From Mesorhizobium_K quangtriensis (GTDB lineage: Bacteria; Pseudomonadota; Alphaproteobacteria; Rhizobiales; Rhizobiaceae), in the NCBI RefSeq assembly GCF_040081925.1, contig NZ_JBEBMF010000002.1, forward strand, positions 930,001 through 994,000: DNA of 64,000 bases. The letters run 5' to 3'. The position numbers and the translations under genes are program-made. Position 1 is the first letter of the stretch. Each line of letters opens with the position of its first letter. Below the pieces are notes generated by a model. The model was given only the letters and a program-made list of their open reading frames with translations. It searched no databases and had not been told where the DNA came from. Shown piece after piece: positions 8,509 to 17,739 of the stretch.

Positions 8509-8970
8509 ATGCTGTACCTGCTTGCACTTCTGATCGGCGTCGTCGCCGGTCTGCGCGCCATGACCGCGCCTGCCGCCGTCGCCTGGGGCGCCTATCTCGG
8601 CTGGCTGCCGCTTGCCGGCACCTGGGCCGGTTTCATGGGCCACTGGATCGCGGTTGCGGTCTTCAGCGTGCTCGCCCTTGTCGAACTCGTCACCGACCAG
8701 CTTCCCTCGACGCCCAGCCGTAAGGTGCCGCAGCAGTTCGGCGCGCGCCTCGTCAGCGGCGCCTTCACCGGCGCGATCATCGGCACGGCTGGCGGCGCAT
8801 TGCTCGTCGGACTGCTTGCCGGCGTTGTCGGCGCGGTCATCGGCACCTATGGCGGCGCTGCCGTCCGCGCCCGTCTTGCCGCCGCCTTCGGCAAGGACCC
8901 GCCTGCCGCCATCCTGGAGGATATCGTCGCCATCGCGCTCGCCTTCTGGGTCGTTTCGGCGGTCGTATGA
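8509..8970 (+). CDS. DUF4126 family small membrane protein
   Basis: The 153-residue protein is hydrophobic, with about four membrane segments (residues 2-35, 38-60, 85-115 and 138-152). It has the GLRAMTAPAAVAWGAYLGW opening and the LPSTPSRKVPQQFGAR motif I associate with DUF4126. AGAGGGG lies 6 bases before ATG 8509. Its stop overlaps the ATG of the following oxidoreductase (ATGA), so the two are translationally coupled. Its function is not known; the coupling suggests a role near the redox enzyme. Confidence 0.75.
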   Translation: MLYLLALLIGVVAGLRAMTAPAAVAWGAYLGWLPLAGTWAGFMGHWIAVAVFSVLALVELVTDQLPSTPSRKVPQQFGARLVSGAFTGAIIGTAGGALLVGLLAGVVGAVIGTYGGAAVRARLAAAFGKDPPAAILEDIVAIALAFWVVSAVV

Positions 8971-10349
8971 CATCGAAGAGGTTTGACGCCATCGTCATCG
9001 GGGCCGGACAGGCCGGCCCTTCGCTTGTCGGCCGGCTGACGGCGGCCGGCCAGTCGGTCGCCATGATCGAGCGGAAATTTTTCGGCGGCACCTGCGTGAA
9101 CACCGGCTGCAAGCCGACCAAGACGATGGTTGCCAGCGCCTACGCCATGCACGTGGCACGCCGCGCCGCCGACTACGGCTTTTCCGTCGGCGGCGACATC
9201 GTGCCCGACATGAAGGCCATCAAGGCGCGCAAGGACAAGGTGACGCTCGATTCGCGTTCCGGCACCGAAGGCTGGCTGGAAGGCATGGAGCGCTGCACCA
9301 TCTTCCGCGGACACGCGACCTTCCTCTCGCCGCATGAGGTGAGCGTCAACGGCGAGACGCTTTCCGCCGACCGCATTTTCATCAATGTCGGCGGCCGGGC
9401 CAATGTCCCGCCCATACCTGGCATCGACGGGATCAGCTACCTCACCAACTCATCAATGATGGATATCGATTTCCTGCCAGAGCATCTCGTCATCGTCGGC
9501 GGCAGCTACATCGGGCTGGAATTCGCCCAGATGTACCGCCGCTTCGGTGCGAAGGTCACGGTCGTCGAAAAGAGCTCGCGCCTCATTTCCCGCGAGGATC
9601 CCGACGTCTCCGACGCCATCAAGGCGATCCTCGAGGACGAAGGCATCGCCTTCCGGCTCGACGCGGAATGCATCAGCTTCTCGCCGCGCGCCGATGGCGT
9701 CTGCGTGCATGTCGATTGCACGTCAGGCGACCGCGATGTGCCCGGCACCCATGTCCTGCTCGCCATCGGCCGACGCCCCAACACCGACGACCTTGGCCTC
9801 GACAAGGCCGGAGTCGCGACTGACGAGCGCGGCTACATTACCGTCGACGACGAATTGCGCACCAGCCAATCGCATATCTACGCGCTCGGCGACTGCAACG
9901 GGCGCGGCGCATTCACCCACACCGCCTACAATGATTTCGAGATCGTCGCCGCCAATCTGCTCGATGGCGACACGCGCCGAGTCAGCGACCGCAAGCCGGG
10001 CTACGCGCTTTACATCGATCCGCCGCTCGGCCGCGCCGGCATGACGGAAACAGAAGCTCGCAAATGCGGCCGGAACATCCTCGTCGGCACGCGGCCGATG
10101 ACGCAGGTGGGCCGCGCGGTCGAACGCGGAGAGACGAAGGGCTTCATGAAGATCATCGCCGACGCCGACACCAAGGAGCTTCTCGGCGCGTCCCTTCTCG
10201 GCGCCAGCGGCGACGAGGTCGTCCACGGCATCCTCGACATGATCTATGCGAAAGCGCCCTATACGGTGATGCAGCGCATGGTGCCCATCCACCCGACCGT
10301 CTCGGAACTGCTGCCGACCGTCATCGCCGACATGAAGCCGGTTGCGTGA
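8967..10349 (+). CDS. FAD-dependent pyridine nucleotide-disulfide oxidoreductase (mercuric-reductase-like)
   Basis: The 460-residue flavoprotein has an N-terminal FAD motif (VIGAGQAG), the redox-active disulfide GGTCVNTGCKPTK near residues 39-51, an NAD(P) motif VIVGGSYIGLEFA, the second FAD motif YALGDCN and a C-terminal HPTVSE carrying the His/Glu base pair. This is a class I oxidoreductase fold, like mercuric reductase and dihydrolipoamide dehydrogenase. No N-terminal heavy-metal domain and no C-terminal cysteine pair are seen, so mercury reduction is unlikely. Substrate is unknown. It overlaps the DUF4126 gene by four bases. Confidence 0.87.
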   Translation: MTSKRFDAIVIGAGQAGPSLVGRLTAAGQSVAMIERKFFGGTCVNTGCKPTKTMVASAYAMHVARRAADYGFSVGGDIVPDMKAIKARKDKVTLDSRSGTEGWLEGMERCTIFRGHATFLSPHEVSVNGETLSADRIFINVGGRANVPPIPGIDGISYLTNSSMMDIDFLPEHLVIVGGSYIGLEFAQMYRRFGAKVTVVEKSSRLISREDPDVSDAIKAILEDEGIAFRLDAECISFSPRADGVCVHVDCTSGDRDVPGTHVLLAIGRRPNTDDLGLDKAGVATDERGYITVDDELRTSQSHIYALGDCNGRGAFTHTAYNDFEIVAANLLDGDTRRVSDRKPGYALYIDPPLGRAGMTETEARKCGRNILVGTRPMTQVGRAVERGETKGFMKIIADADTKELLGASLLGASGDEVVHGILDMIYAKAPYTVMQRMVPIHPTVSELLPTVIADMKPVA

Positions 10350-10352
10350 GGA

Positions 10353-10823
10353 TCAGGCATTCGCGGCAGCCAGCTTTTCAGTCTCCTCGTTGACGACACC
10401 CAGCCTTGCCTCGATCACGGCGATCTTCTCCGGCGTATCAGCCCCGGTCGCCTCGATCTCGACGAACAGGCGCTCGAAACCGCCCGGCGTCACGGTTGCA
10501 AAGATGCGGCCCGGCTCGTCGCTGATGTTGCGCCAGCTATGCGGGATATTGGGTGGAAGCACGACAACCGTTCCCGGCGGCCCGTCGAATTCTTCGTCGC
10601 CGCAGCGAAACCGGTAGGTTCCGCTGATGACACGAAACATTTCCGCCTCGCGAGTGTGCATGTGCGTGTCCGGCCCCTGCCCCGGAGGCGTGAATGTTTC
10701 CCACATGCCAAACGCTCCGCCTGTCTCTTCGGCGGTGGCATGGATGATCACGCGTCCGCCGAACGGAGCACGCGCGAACCTTTCCTTGCCTGGGATCGAG
10801 ACGACTGCACTGGAGAAGTTCAT
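10353..10823 (-). CDS. Cupin-domain protein
   Basis: The 156-residue protein contains a cupin barrel with HMHTREAEMFRVISG (the G-H-x-H-E type metal motif) and the second motif PPNIPHSWRN. It probably binds a divalent metal and may be a small dioxygenase, isomerase or sensor; the substrate cannot be told. I start at 10823 (MNFSSAV), with GAGGAG upstream, and reject a long basic in-frame extension. It is convergent with the flavoprotein gene, whose stop lies 3 bases away. Confidence 0.8.
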   Translation of the reverse strand: MNFSSAVVSIPGKERFARAPFGGRVIIHATAEETGGAFGMWETFTPPGQGPDTHMHTREAEMFRVISGTYRFRCGDEEFDGPPGTVVVLPPNIPHSWRNISDEPGRIFATVTPGGFERLFVEIEATGADTPEKIAVIEARLGVVNEETEKLAAANA

Positions 10824-10976
10824 GCCTGCTCTCCTCTTTCGCAATTTCGTTCCGGCCAGGAACGTAGCAGAAACGTCGCACCTTGCCACCAACGCCTCGG
10901 CTTGCCTTCTCAACGGTTGCGCTGAGCTAGATCGTGCGGCACTGTCGCCGCCGCAGGAGGGGAGACATCCGGTTTG

Positions 10977-12419
10977 ATGCGTGCTGCGTTCGGTTCCTTT
11001 TGTATCGCGTTCGCCGGGCTGGCGCTTTCCGCCTGTGTCTCGACCGATGTCGGCCCGATCAACACGCATGTCGCGGAGGTCGGCAGACCGTCCGCCGAAT
11101 ACATCCCCGATCCCGCCGGCGACGGCTCGACGGTCATCGGCCTGGCCATCTCCGGTGGCGGCACGCGCGCCGCCGCCTTCGGCTATGGCGTGCTGCGGGG
11201 CCTCGATGAGATCGTGGTCGGCCGCGGCCCGAAGAGGCGTATGCTAACCGACGATATCCGCATGATCTCCGGCACCTCTGGCGGCGCGGTCACCGCCGCC
11301 TATTTCGGTCTCAAGGGGCGCGATTATGTCGACCTGCGCGAACGCTTCCTGCTCGCCGACGCCGAGAAGGAACTGCACAAGTCGGAACTGTCGCCGGCCA
11401 ACTGGGTACGCATCTACAATGGCGGCGCCAACGACCGTTCGACCTTCGCCGACTGGCTGAACCGCAACGTCTTTGACGGCAAGACCTACGCCTCCTTCCA
11501 GCGCAAGCACGCGCCGATCGTCTGGATCAATGCGTCCGATATCTACAATGCGACGCCCTTCGCCTTCACCTACGATACCTTCGCCGCTCTGTGCAGCGAC
11601 CTCGACAAGGTGCGCATCGCCGACGCCGTCGCTGCCTCGGCCGCCTTCCCCGTGGTTTTCGCGCCGATTGTCGTCTCGACGACAACGCCCAGGACGAAAT
11701 GCGGCTACCAGCGGCCGGAATGGCTGACGCGGGCGCTTGCCGACCCGGCGGCCTCGATCCGCCTGAAAGCCTATGCGCGCGCCCTCGATACCTACCAGAG
11801 CAACGATAACGTCGACTACATCAAGCTGCTCGACGGCGGCCTGACCGACAACATCGGCGTCACCGGTTTCAGCCTGGAGCGGGAAGCGGCAAAATCAGCG
11901 CACGGGCCATTGTCAGCGGAAGAGGCCGTGAAGCTCAGGACTTTCGTTTTCATCGTCGCAGACGCAAGCATCCGAACCGAGGGCGACTGGGTGCAGACCA
12001 AGAGCGGCCCCAAATTTCCGCAAATGGTCGGCGCCATTTCCAACGCCAGCATCCGCTCCTCAGTCCGCGACGAATTCGATGCGCTGCGCCTTGCCGTTGA
12101 AGTGTGGCGCAACAAGCTGGTCGCATGGCGTTGCGGACTGCCCTCCGAGACGGTGCGCAGATATCGCGGTACGCTCGCCGGCTGGAACTGCCGCGATGTC
12201 GACCTTGTCGTCGAGGATGTCTCCTTCGACGATTTTCCTCAACCTGAGCGTGGAAAGCTGAACGCCATCCCGACCCGCCTCAAGCTGCCGCGCGAACAGG
12301 TTGACCTGTTGATCTCCGCCGGTAGCCAGTCGCTGCACGACAACGTCATCCTGCGTGACGCCTTCGACCGCATTCAACGGAGGGCAGGCATCGATCCGCT
12401 TTCGGCGTCTTTGCAGTAG
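10977..12419 (+). CDS. Patatin-like phospholipase, predicted lipoprotein
   Basis: The N-terminus is a lipoprotein signal with a LALSAC lipobox (Cys about residue 20), so the enzyme is probably lipid-anchored outside the inner membrane. The patatin core is present: the glycine-rich oxyanion hole SGGGTRAA, the nucleophile elbow GTSGG and the catalytic DGG motif (LLDGGLTDN). It should act as a serine acyl hydrolase on phospholipids or acyl esters. A strong AGGAGGGG lies about 13 bases upstream; TTG 10974 is an adjacent alternative start. A long C-terminal extension after the DGG is of unknown role. Confidence 0.88.
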   Translation: MRAAFGSFCIAFAGLALSACVSTDVGPINTHVAEVGRPSAEYIPDPAGDGSTVIGLAISGGGTRAAAFGYGVLRGLDEIVVGRGPKRRMLTDDIRMISGTSGGAVTAAYFGLKGRDYVDLRERFLLADAEKELHKSELSPANWVRIYNGGANDRSTFADWLNRNVFDGKTYASFQRKHAPIVWINASDIYNATPFAFTYDTFAALCSDLDKVRIADAVAASAAFPVVFAPIVVSTTTPRTKCGYQRPEWLTRALADPAASIRLKAYARALDTYQSNDNVDYIKLLDGGLTDNIGVTGFSLEREAAKSAHGPLSAEEAVKLRTFVFIVADASIRTEGDWVQTKSGPKFPQMVGAISNASIRSSVRDEFDALRLAVEVWRNKLVAWRCGLPSETVRRYRGTLAGWNCRDVDLVVEDVSFDDFPQPERGKLNAIPTRLKLPREQVDLLISAGSQSLHDNVILRDAFDRIQRRAGIDPLSASLQ

Positions 12420-12505
12420 TGGCTCGGAGCCTGTGCAGGGCCGCGCATTTGGCGACGTCAAGCCTTTCGGCTTTCACCCTTAGTCGGGGTTTACACGCAA
12501 CGTGG

Positions 12506-12517
12506 GGTAGCGCTACC
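12506..12517. promoter_or_regulatory. LacI-type operator palindrome upstream of sugar ABC operon
   Basis: GGTAGCGCTACC is a perfect 12-base palindrome with the central AGCGCT typical of LacI-family operators. It is 98 bases before the ABC ATPase start. A small CCTGC-acgaa-GCAGG hairpin and a CATAAT hexamer (12552-12557) follow. No LacI-family gene is in the window. Confidence 0.55.
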
Positions 12518-12615
12518 ATCCGGGGTTCGAAACCTGCACGAAGCAGGGGTTCATAATAGGGAATGGCGCGTTTCTGTTTGAAGGGCGTCGCGGAAGCAAC
12601 CGTTCGGGAGGAACG

Positions 12616-13683
12616 ATGGCGTCTGTCGAAATCCGTGACGTCTATAAATCTTTTGGTACGACTGAAATTCTCCATGGCGTGAGCATCGACATCGTCGATG
12701 GCGAATTCGTCACGCTGGTCGGCCCGTCGGGCTGCGGAAAATCCACCCTTCTCAGGATGATAGCCGGGCTGGAAAGCATTTCCGGAGGCGAGATCGCGAT
12801 CGGCGGCCGCGTGGTCAACCGCGTCGCGCCGAAGGAACGCGACATCGCCATGGTGTTCCAGAACTACGCGCTCTACCCGCACATGACGGTCGCCGAGAAC
12901 ATGGCGTTCTCGCTGAAGCTGAAGAACGCGTCCAAGGACGAGATCGACACGCGCGTCAGCCGCGCGGCGGAAATCCTCGGGCTCGTGCCGCTGCTGTCGC
13001 GTTACCCACGGCAGCTGTCCGGCGGCCAGCGCCAGCGCGTCGCCATGGGCCGCGCCATCGTGCGCGACCCGCAGGTCTTCCTCTTCGACGAGCCTCTCTC
13101 CAACCTTGACGCCAAGCTGCGCGTGGCCATGCGCGCCGAGATCAAGGAACTGCACCAGCGCCTCAAGACCACGACCATTTACGTCACGCACGACCAGATC
13201 GAGGCGATGACCATGGCCGACAAGATCGTCGTCATGCATGACGGCATCGTCGAGCAGATCGGCAAGCCGCTCGAACTCTACGACAATCCCGACAATCTGT
13301 TCGTCGCCAGCTTCATCGGCTCACCTGCGATGAATATGCTGAAGGGAGTGGCCGGAGGCGGCGACGGCGCGCCCGTCTTCGAGGGCGCCGGCGGCATTTC
13401 CATTCCCCTGCCCCCCGGCACGTCGGCGAAGCGCGGCGCGTCGGTGGTCCTCGGCATCCGCCCCGAACATCTGAGGCTCGCCGACGAGGGGTTTCCCGTC
13501 GAGATCGTCGTCATCGAGCCGACCGGCTCCGAACTCCAGATCATCGGCCGCGCGCCGGGCGGCGAGGAGATCGTCGCGAATTTCCGCGAGCGCCATTCCT
13601 TCGAACCCGGCCAGACCATCCGCCTCGTCGCGGACGCGCATCTGATCCACCTCTTCAACGCGGAAACCGGAAAGCGATTCTAG
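12616..13683 (+). CDS. Sugar ABC transporter ATP-binding protein (UgpC/MalK type)
   Basis: The cytoplasmic ATPase energises import. The 355-residue protein has Walker A GPSGCGKST, Q-loop VFQNYALYPHMTV, signature LSGGQRQR, Walker B VFLFDEP and the switch histidine VTHDQ. A C-terminal regulatory TOBE domain includes IRPEHLRL. This is the MalK/UgpC (CUT1) type that serves carbohydrate or glycerol-phosphate importers. GGGAGGAACG precedes the ATG. It is unusual but not rare that the ATPase gene comes first in the operon; the binding protein follows 70 bases later. Confidence 0.92.
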   Translation: MASVEIRDVYKSFGTTEILHGVSIDIVDGEFVTLVGPSGCGKSTLLRMIAGLESISGGEIAIGGRVVNRVAPKERDIAMVFQNYALYPHMTVAENMAFSLKLKNASKDEIDTRVSRAAEILGLVPLLSRYPRQLSGGQRQRVAMGRAIVRDPQVFLFDEPLSNLDAKLRVAMRAEIKELHQRLKTTTIYVTHDQIEAMTMADKIVVMHDGIVEQIGKPLELYDNPDNLFVASFIGSPAMNMLKGVAGGGDGAPVFEGAGGISIPLPPGTSAKRGASVVLGIRPEHLRLADEGFPVEIVVIEPTGSELQIIGRAPGGEEIVANFRERHSFEPGQTIRLVADAHLIHLFNAETGKRF

Positions 13684-13753
13684 GGGAAGCCAACGCCACA
13701 CCGGACACAACCACACGCAAATAGCGTTTCATGGAAACAAGGAGGAAGTGACT

Positions 13754-15085
13754 ATGAAATTCACCAGACGTGATTTGATGCGCACCACGGCGGGTCTTGC
13801 CGCCGGCGTCGCCGGGAGCAGGCTTCTCGGCGGCACCCCGGCCTTCGCGCAGGCGGCCGAGCCGACCTATACACCCGAAGCCGGCGCCAGCCTGCGCGTG
13901 CTGCGCTGGTCGCCCTTCGTGCAGGGCGACGAGGATGCCTGGATCGCCAACACCAAGAAGTTCACCGACGCCACCGGCGTGCAGGTCCGCATCGACAAGG
14001 AAAGCTGGGAGGACATCCGCCCGAAGGCAGCGGTCGCCGCCAATGTCGGCTCCGGTCCCGACATCATGTGGGTCTGGTTCGACGACGCCCACCAGTATCC
14101 CGACAAGCTGCACGACGTGACCGAACTGGCCGACTATCTCGGCAACAAATATGGCGGCTGGTATGACGGCGGCAAGGACTACGCCACCAAGGACGGCAAG
14201 TTCATCGGCCTGCCGCTGGCGGCCATCGGCAACGCCATCGTCTACCGTGACTCCTGGGTCAAGGAAGCCGGCTTCTCCGAATTCCCGAAGGATACCGACG
14301 GATTCCTTGAGCTTTGCAAGGCGCTGCAGAAGATCGGCCACCCCGCCGGCTTCACACACGGCCACGGTGTCGGCGACGGCAACAACTACGCCCACTGGCT
14401 GCTCTGGAGCCACGGTGGACGCATGGTTGACGACAGCGGCACGGTCGTCATCAACAGCCCCGAGACGCTGAAGTCCATCCAGTACGCGATGGAACTCTAC
14501 AAGACCTTCATCCCGGGCACCGAGAGCTGGCTCGACGTCAACAACAACCGCGCCTTCCTCGCCGGCGAACTCGGCGTCATCGCCAACGGCATCTCCGCCT
14601 ACCGCACGGCGCAGATCAACAAGGACAACGATCCGAAGCTCGCCGAGATCGCCAAGGACATCCGCACCACGAATCTGCCGATCGGACCGGTCGGAAAGTC
14701 GGTGGAACTGCACCAGACGACGACGGCGGTCATCTTCGACTACACACCCTATCCGAACGCCTCCAAGGCCTATCTCAAGTTCATGTTCGAACAGGAGCAG
14801 ATGGCCGACTGGATCGAGAAGTCGCTCGGCTATTGCTGCCAGTCGCTTAAGGCCTTCGCCGACAATCCGGTGTGGACGTCCGATCCGGTCGCTGCGCCCT
14901 ACTCGAAGGCATCCGAGACGCTGCGCCCCAACGGCTACTCCGGCCCGCTCGGCTACGCGTCGGCGGCAACCATGGCCGACTACGTGCTGGTCGACATGTA
15001 CGCCCGCGCGGTGACCGGCCAGGCGTCGCCGGAAGACGCGATGGCCGAGGCCGAGAAACGCGCCAACCGCTACTATCGGGTCTAG
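13754..15085 (+). CDS. Extracellular sugar-binding protein of ABC transporter (Tat-exported)
   Basis: The periplasmic binding protein captures the sugar for the importer. The N-terminus carries a twin-arginine signal (TRRDLMRTTAG) ending near AFAQA. The mature part has the family 1 solute-binding fold of about 410 residues. I chose ATG 13754 because GGAGG lies 8 bases upstream; GTG 13748 is an in-frame alternative. Next in the operon is a repeat cluster and then two permeases. The exact sugar cannot be told from sequence. Confidence 0.9.
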   Translation: MKFTRRDLMRTTAGLAAGVAGSRLLGGTPAFAQAAEPTYTPEAGASLRVLRWSPFVQGDEDAWIANTKKFTDATGVQVRIDKESWEDIRPKAAVAANVGSGPDIMWVWFDDAHQYPDKLHDVTELADYLGNKYGGWYDGGKDYATKDGKFIGLPLAAIGNAIVYRDSWVKEAGFSEFPKDTDGFLELCKALQKIGHPAGFTHGHGVGDGNNYAHWLLWSHGGRMVDDSGTVVINSPETLKSIQYAMELYKTFIPGTESWLDVNNNRAFLAGELGVIANGISAYRTAQINKDNDPKLAEIAKDIRTTNLPIGPVGKSVELHQTTTAVIFDYTPYPNASKAYLKFMFEQEQMADWIEKSLGYCCQSLKAFADNPVWTSDPVAAPYSKASETLRPNGYSGPLGYASAATMADYVLVDMYARAVTGQASPEDAMAEAEKRANRYYRV

Positions 15086-15094
15086 CGCCTGCTT

Positions 15095-15223
15095 CCTTCT
15101 TCCCGCCTGCGGGGAGAAGGTTTCACGAAGTGACGGATGAGGGGCAGCGCCCGGATCGCGAAGTGTTGCGCCGCCTCTTACTGTCCTGCCGGACATCTCT
15201 CCCCTCATGCGGGGAGAGAAATG
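15095..15223. repeat. Repeat cluster in sugar ABC operon (family A copy plus second hairpin)
   Basis: Bases 15095-15137 follow the family A architecture seen at 963-1011: stem CCTTCTTCCC / GGGGAGAAGG, then CAC-gaa-GTG, then CGGATGAGGGGCAG. A second hairpin (15194-15223) has a CTCTCCCC / GGGGAGAG stem. Both lie in the 202-base gap between the binding protein and the first permease. They could stabilise the upstream mRNA and lower permease expression. Confidence 0.75.
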
Positions 15224-15287
15224 CCGACATCGAGGTCTTCGCCAATCTCGCCGTGTAGGCCCCAAGAGAAAAGCCGGAATACACACC

Positions 15288-16226
15288 ATGGTCTCTACGA
15301 CAGCATCGACCAAGGACACGTCCTCCCGCTTCGCGGGCCTCACCGAAAGCCGCGGCTGGCTGTCGACGTGGTTCATGCTGCCGGCGGCTGCCCTGCTGCT
15401 CGTCTTCCTCACCTATCCGCTCGGGCTCGGCGTGTGGCTCGGCTTCACCGACGCGCGCATCGGCCGGCCCGGCATCTTCATCGGCCTGGAGAACTACCAG
15501 TATCTATGGGACGACAGCGTCTTCTGGCTCTCCGTCTTCAACACGCTGCTCTACACCACCGTCGCCTCGATCCTGAAATTCGTGCTCGGCCTGTGGCTGG
15601 CGCTTATCCTCAACGAGAACCTGCCGTTCAAGTCGTTCTTCCGCGCAATCGTGCTGCTGCCCTGGGTGGTGCCGACCGTGCTGTCGGCCATCGCCTTCTG
15701 GTGGATCTTCGACTCGCAGTTTTCCATCATCTCATGGGCGCTGATCGAGATGGGCATCATCGACCAGCGCATCAATTTCCTCGGCGACCCCACCAATGCG
15801 CGCGCCTCGGTCATCGCGGCCAACGTCTGGCGCGGCATCCCATTCGTCGCAATCACGCTGCTTGCCGGCCTGCAGACCATCCCGCAATCGCTTTACGAGG
15901 CCGCCACGCTCGACGGCGCTGGCCGTTGGCAGCTCTTCCGCTATGTGACGCTGCCGCTGCTCACCCCGATCATCGCCATCACCATGACATTCTCGGTGCT
16001 CTTCACCTTCACCGACTTCCAGCTCATCTACGTGCTGACGCGCGGTGGGCCCGTCAACGCCACGCACCTGATGGCGACCCTTTCCTTCCAGCGCGGCATC
16101 TCCGGCGGTCAGCTCGGCGAAGGCGCGGCAATCGCGGTCGCCATGATCCCCTTCCTGCTGTCCGCAATCCTGTTCTCGTATTTCGGCCTGCAGCGCCGCA
16201 AATGGCAGCAGGGAGGAGGCGACTGA
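15288..16226 (+). CDS. Sugar ABC transporter permease (MalF/UgpA type)
   Basis: This inner-membrane subunit of 312 residues has about six helices, from LPAAALLLVFLTYPL to the C-terminal LLSAILFSYFGL. It has the cytoplasmic EAA loop (YEAATLDGAGRWQLFRYVTLPLL) that contacts the ATPase. I start at ATG 15288 and drop an upstream in-frame extension that would run into the repeat cluster. Its stop overlaps the ATG of the second permease. Confidence 0.9.
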   Translation: MVSTTASTKDTSSRFAGLTESRGWLSTWFMLPAAALLLVFLTYPLGLGVWLGFTDARIGRPGIFIGLENYQYLWDDSVFWLSVFNTLLYTTVASILKFVLGLWLALILNENLPFKSFFRAIVLLPWVVPTVLSAIAFWWIFDSQFSIISWALIEMGIIDQRINFLGDPTNARASVIAANVWRGIPFVAITLLAGLQTIPQSLYEAATLDGAGRWQLFRYVTLPLLTPIIAITMTFSVLFTFTDFQLIYVLTRGGPVNATHLMATLSFQRGISGGQLGEGAAIAVAMIPFLLSAILFSYFGLQRRKWQQGGGD

Positions 16227-17131
16227 TGGCCGTCACCGAAACCCGCAACACCGCCGTCGGCCCAAAAGGGGGAGACGAAGGCGGCATGGGCTATCTGCAG
16301 AGCCTGCCGCGCCGCGTCGTCACCGTCTACATCCCACTGGTCATCTTCGTCTTCGTTCTGCTCTTTCCGTTCTACTGGATGGCGATCACCTCGGTGAAGC
16401 CCAACGAGCAGATGACCAACTTCAACGACTACAGCCCCTTCTGGGTCATCGGACCGACGCTGGAGCATTTCCGCTATTTGCTCTTCGACACCTCCTATCC
16501 GGGCTGGCTGTGGAACACGATCCTGATCTCGTTCGGCTCCACCTTCCTGTCGCTGCTCGCCGCCGTCTTCGCCGCCTACGCCATCGAGCGTCTGCGCTTT
16601 TCCGGCTCGCGTCAGGTGGGCCTGGCGATCTTCCTCGCCTATCTCGTGCCGCCGTCGATCCTCTTCATCCCGCTTTCGGTCATGGTCTTTCGGCTCGGCC
16701 TTTATGACACGCCGTTCGCGCTCATCCTCACCTACCCCACTTTCCTCGTGCCCTTCTGCACCTGGCTCCTGATGGGCTATTTCCGCTCCATCCCCTTCGA
16801 ACTGGAGGAATGCGCGCTCATCGACGGCGCCAGCCGCTGGCAGATCCTGACCAAGATTGTGCTGCCGCTCTCGGTGCCCGGCCTGATCTCTGCCGGCATT
16901 TTCGCTTTCACCCTATCGTGGAACGAATTCATCTACGCGCTGACCTTCATCCAGTCGTCTGAGAACAAGACAGTGCCTGTCGGCGTGCTCACCGAACTCG
17001 TCCGCTCCGACGTCTACGAATGGGGCGCGCTGATGGCCGGCGCGCTGATCGGCTCGCTGCCGGTCGTCATTCTCTATTCCTTCTTCGTCGAGCACTACGT
17101 CTCGTCGATGACCGGCGCAGTGAAGGAGTAG
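16226..17131 (+). CDS. Sugar ABC transporter permease (MalG/UgpE type)
   Basis: The second membrane subunit has 301 residues, six predicted helices and the EAA loop EECALIDGASRWQILTKIVLPLS. The start overlaps the previous stop (TGATG), indicating translational coupling. It forms a heterodimeric pore with the preceding permease and is the last gene of the operon. A family B repeat follows at 17164. Confidence 0.92.
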   Translation: MAVTETRNTAVGPKGGDEGGMGYLQSLPRRVVTVYIPLVIFVFVLLFPFYWMAITSVKPNEQMTNFNDYSPFWVIGPTLEHFRYLLFDTSYPGWLWNTILISFGSTFLSLLAAVFAAYAIERLRFSGSRQVGLAIFLAYLVPPSILFIPLSVMVFRLGLYDTPFALILTYPTFLVPFCTWLLMGYFRSIPFELEECALIDGASRWQILTKIVLPLSVPGLISAGIFAFTLSWNEFIYALTFIQSSENKTVPVGVLTELVRSDVYEWGALMAGALIGSLPVVILYSFFVEHYVSSMTGAVKE

Positions 17132-17163
17132 CTCTTCCCGGGTCCGCGCCAGTCCCCTTACTT

Positions 17164-17201
17164 CGTCATCCTCGGGCTTGACCCGAGGATCCATGCCGTG
17201 A
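17164..17201. repeat. Palindromic repeat family B, single copy
   Basis: The element has the stem ATCCTCGGG-cttga-CCCGAGGAT followed by CCATGCCGTGA. A reverse-orientation copy with about four differences lies at 19105-19142 and a longer variant at 18969-19036. It lies just after the sugar ABC operon and could act as a transcript-end hairpin. Confidence 0.75.
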
Positions 17202-17237
17202 GGTCTCGTCTCGGAGCGTACGCCTCAGAACGCCGCC

Positions 17238-17657
17238 TCACCCACCAAGGTTAAACTTCACCGCCGCCCGCACCAACGCCTTCAGCGCCGCCGCATCCAC
17301 CCTGTCCCCCTCGAACACGTCGATCGCACGACGCGTCCCCGCATCGAGGCTCGCATTGAACAGCCCCTTCGGATCAGGCAGCGCAGCGCCCTGCGCGAAG
17401 GTCAGCTTCACTTTGTCCTTGTAGGTCTCGCCCGTGCAGATGATGCCGCCGCATTCCCACACCGGCACCCCGGACGGGTTCGTCGGCTTGCGCCATTTCA
17501 CCGTCTCGACAATCTGCGGGTCTGCTTGCCTGATCGCTGCCCGCAACTTCGCCAGCAGCGCGCCCCGCCAGCCGCCAAGCTCCTTGATCTTCGCATCGAT
17601 CAGCCGCGATGCGTCCTCGTCGGCTTCCGCCTTCTTCTTGTCAGGCCCTGTCACCAT
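17238..17657 (-). CDS. DUF1801 domain protein
   Basis: The 139-residue cytoplasmic protein has the DUF1801 features: ETVKWRKPTNPSGVPVWECGG, then KVKLTFAQGAALPDPKGLFN. The fold is YdhG/frataxin-like, but no activity is established to my knowledge. I start at 17657 with AGGGAGGAACAG upstream. A second, different DUF1801 gene lies 755 bases away at 18412 on the same strand, with a GST gene inserted between them on the other strand. Confidence 0.8.
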   Translation of the reverse strand: MVTGPDKKKAEADEDASRLIDAKIKELGGWRGALLAKLRAAIRQADPQIVETVKWRKPTNPSGVPVWECGGIICTGETYKDKVKLTFAQGAALPDPKGLFNASLDAGTRRAIDVFEGDRVDAAALKALVRAAVKFNLGG

Positions 17658-17739
17658 CTGTTCCTCCCTACCTTGCCTTCTGTCAGCCGGTTCGCCACGC
17701 TGGCGCGACACCAACCCCTCCCGCTGCCTGGAATCTAGG

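Noticed and set aside
8967..10349. Mercuric reductase assignment
   Set aside because: The C-terminal cysteine pair and mer context are absent; only the general disulfide oxidoreductase fold is supported.
13655..15412. 585-codon minus-strand frame opposite the sugar-binding protein
   Set aside because: It crosses the repeat cluster and parts of three real genes and has no recognisable domain.
15137..16225. In-frame N-terminal extension of the second sugar permease across the first permease
   Set aside because: The region is the alternative frame of the first permease. The second permease has a natural TGATG-coupled start at 16226.
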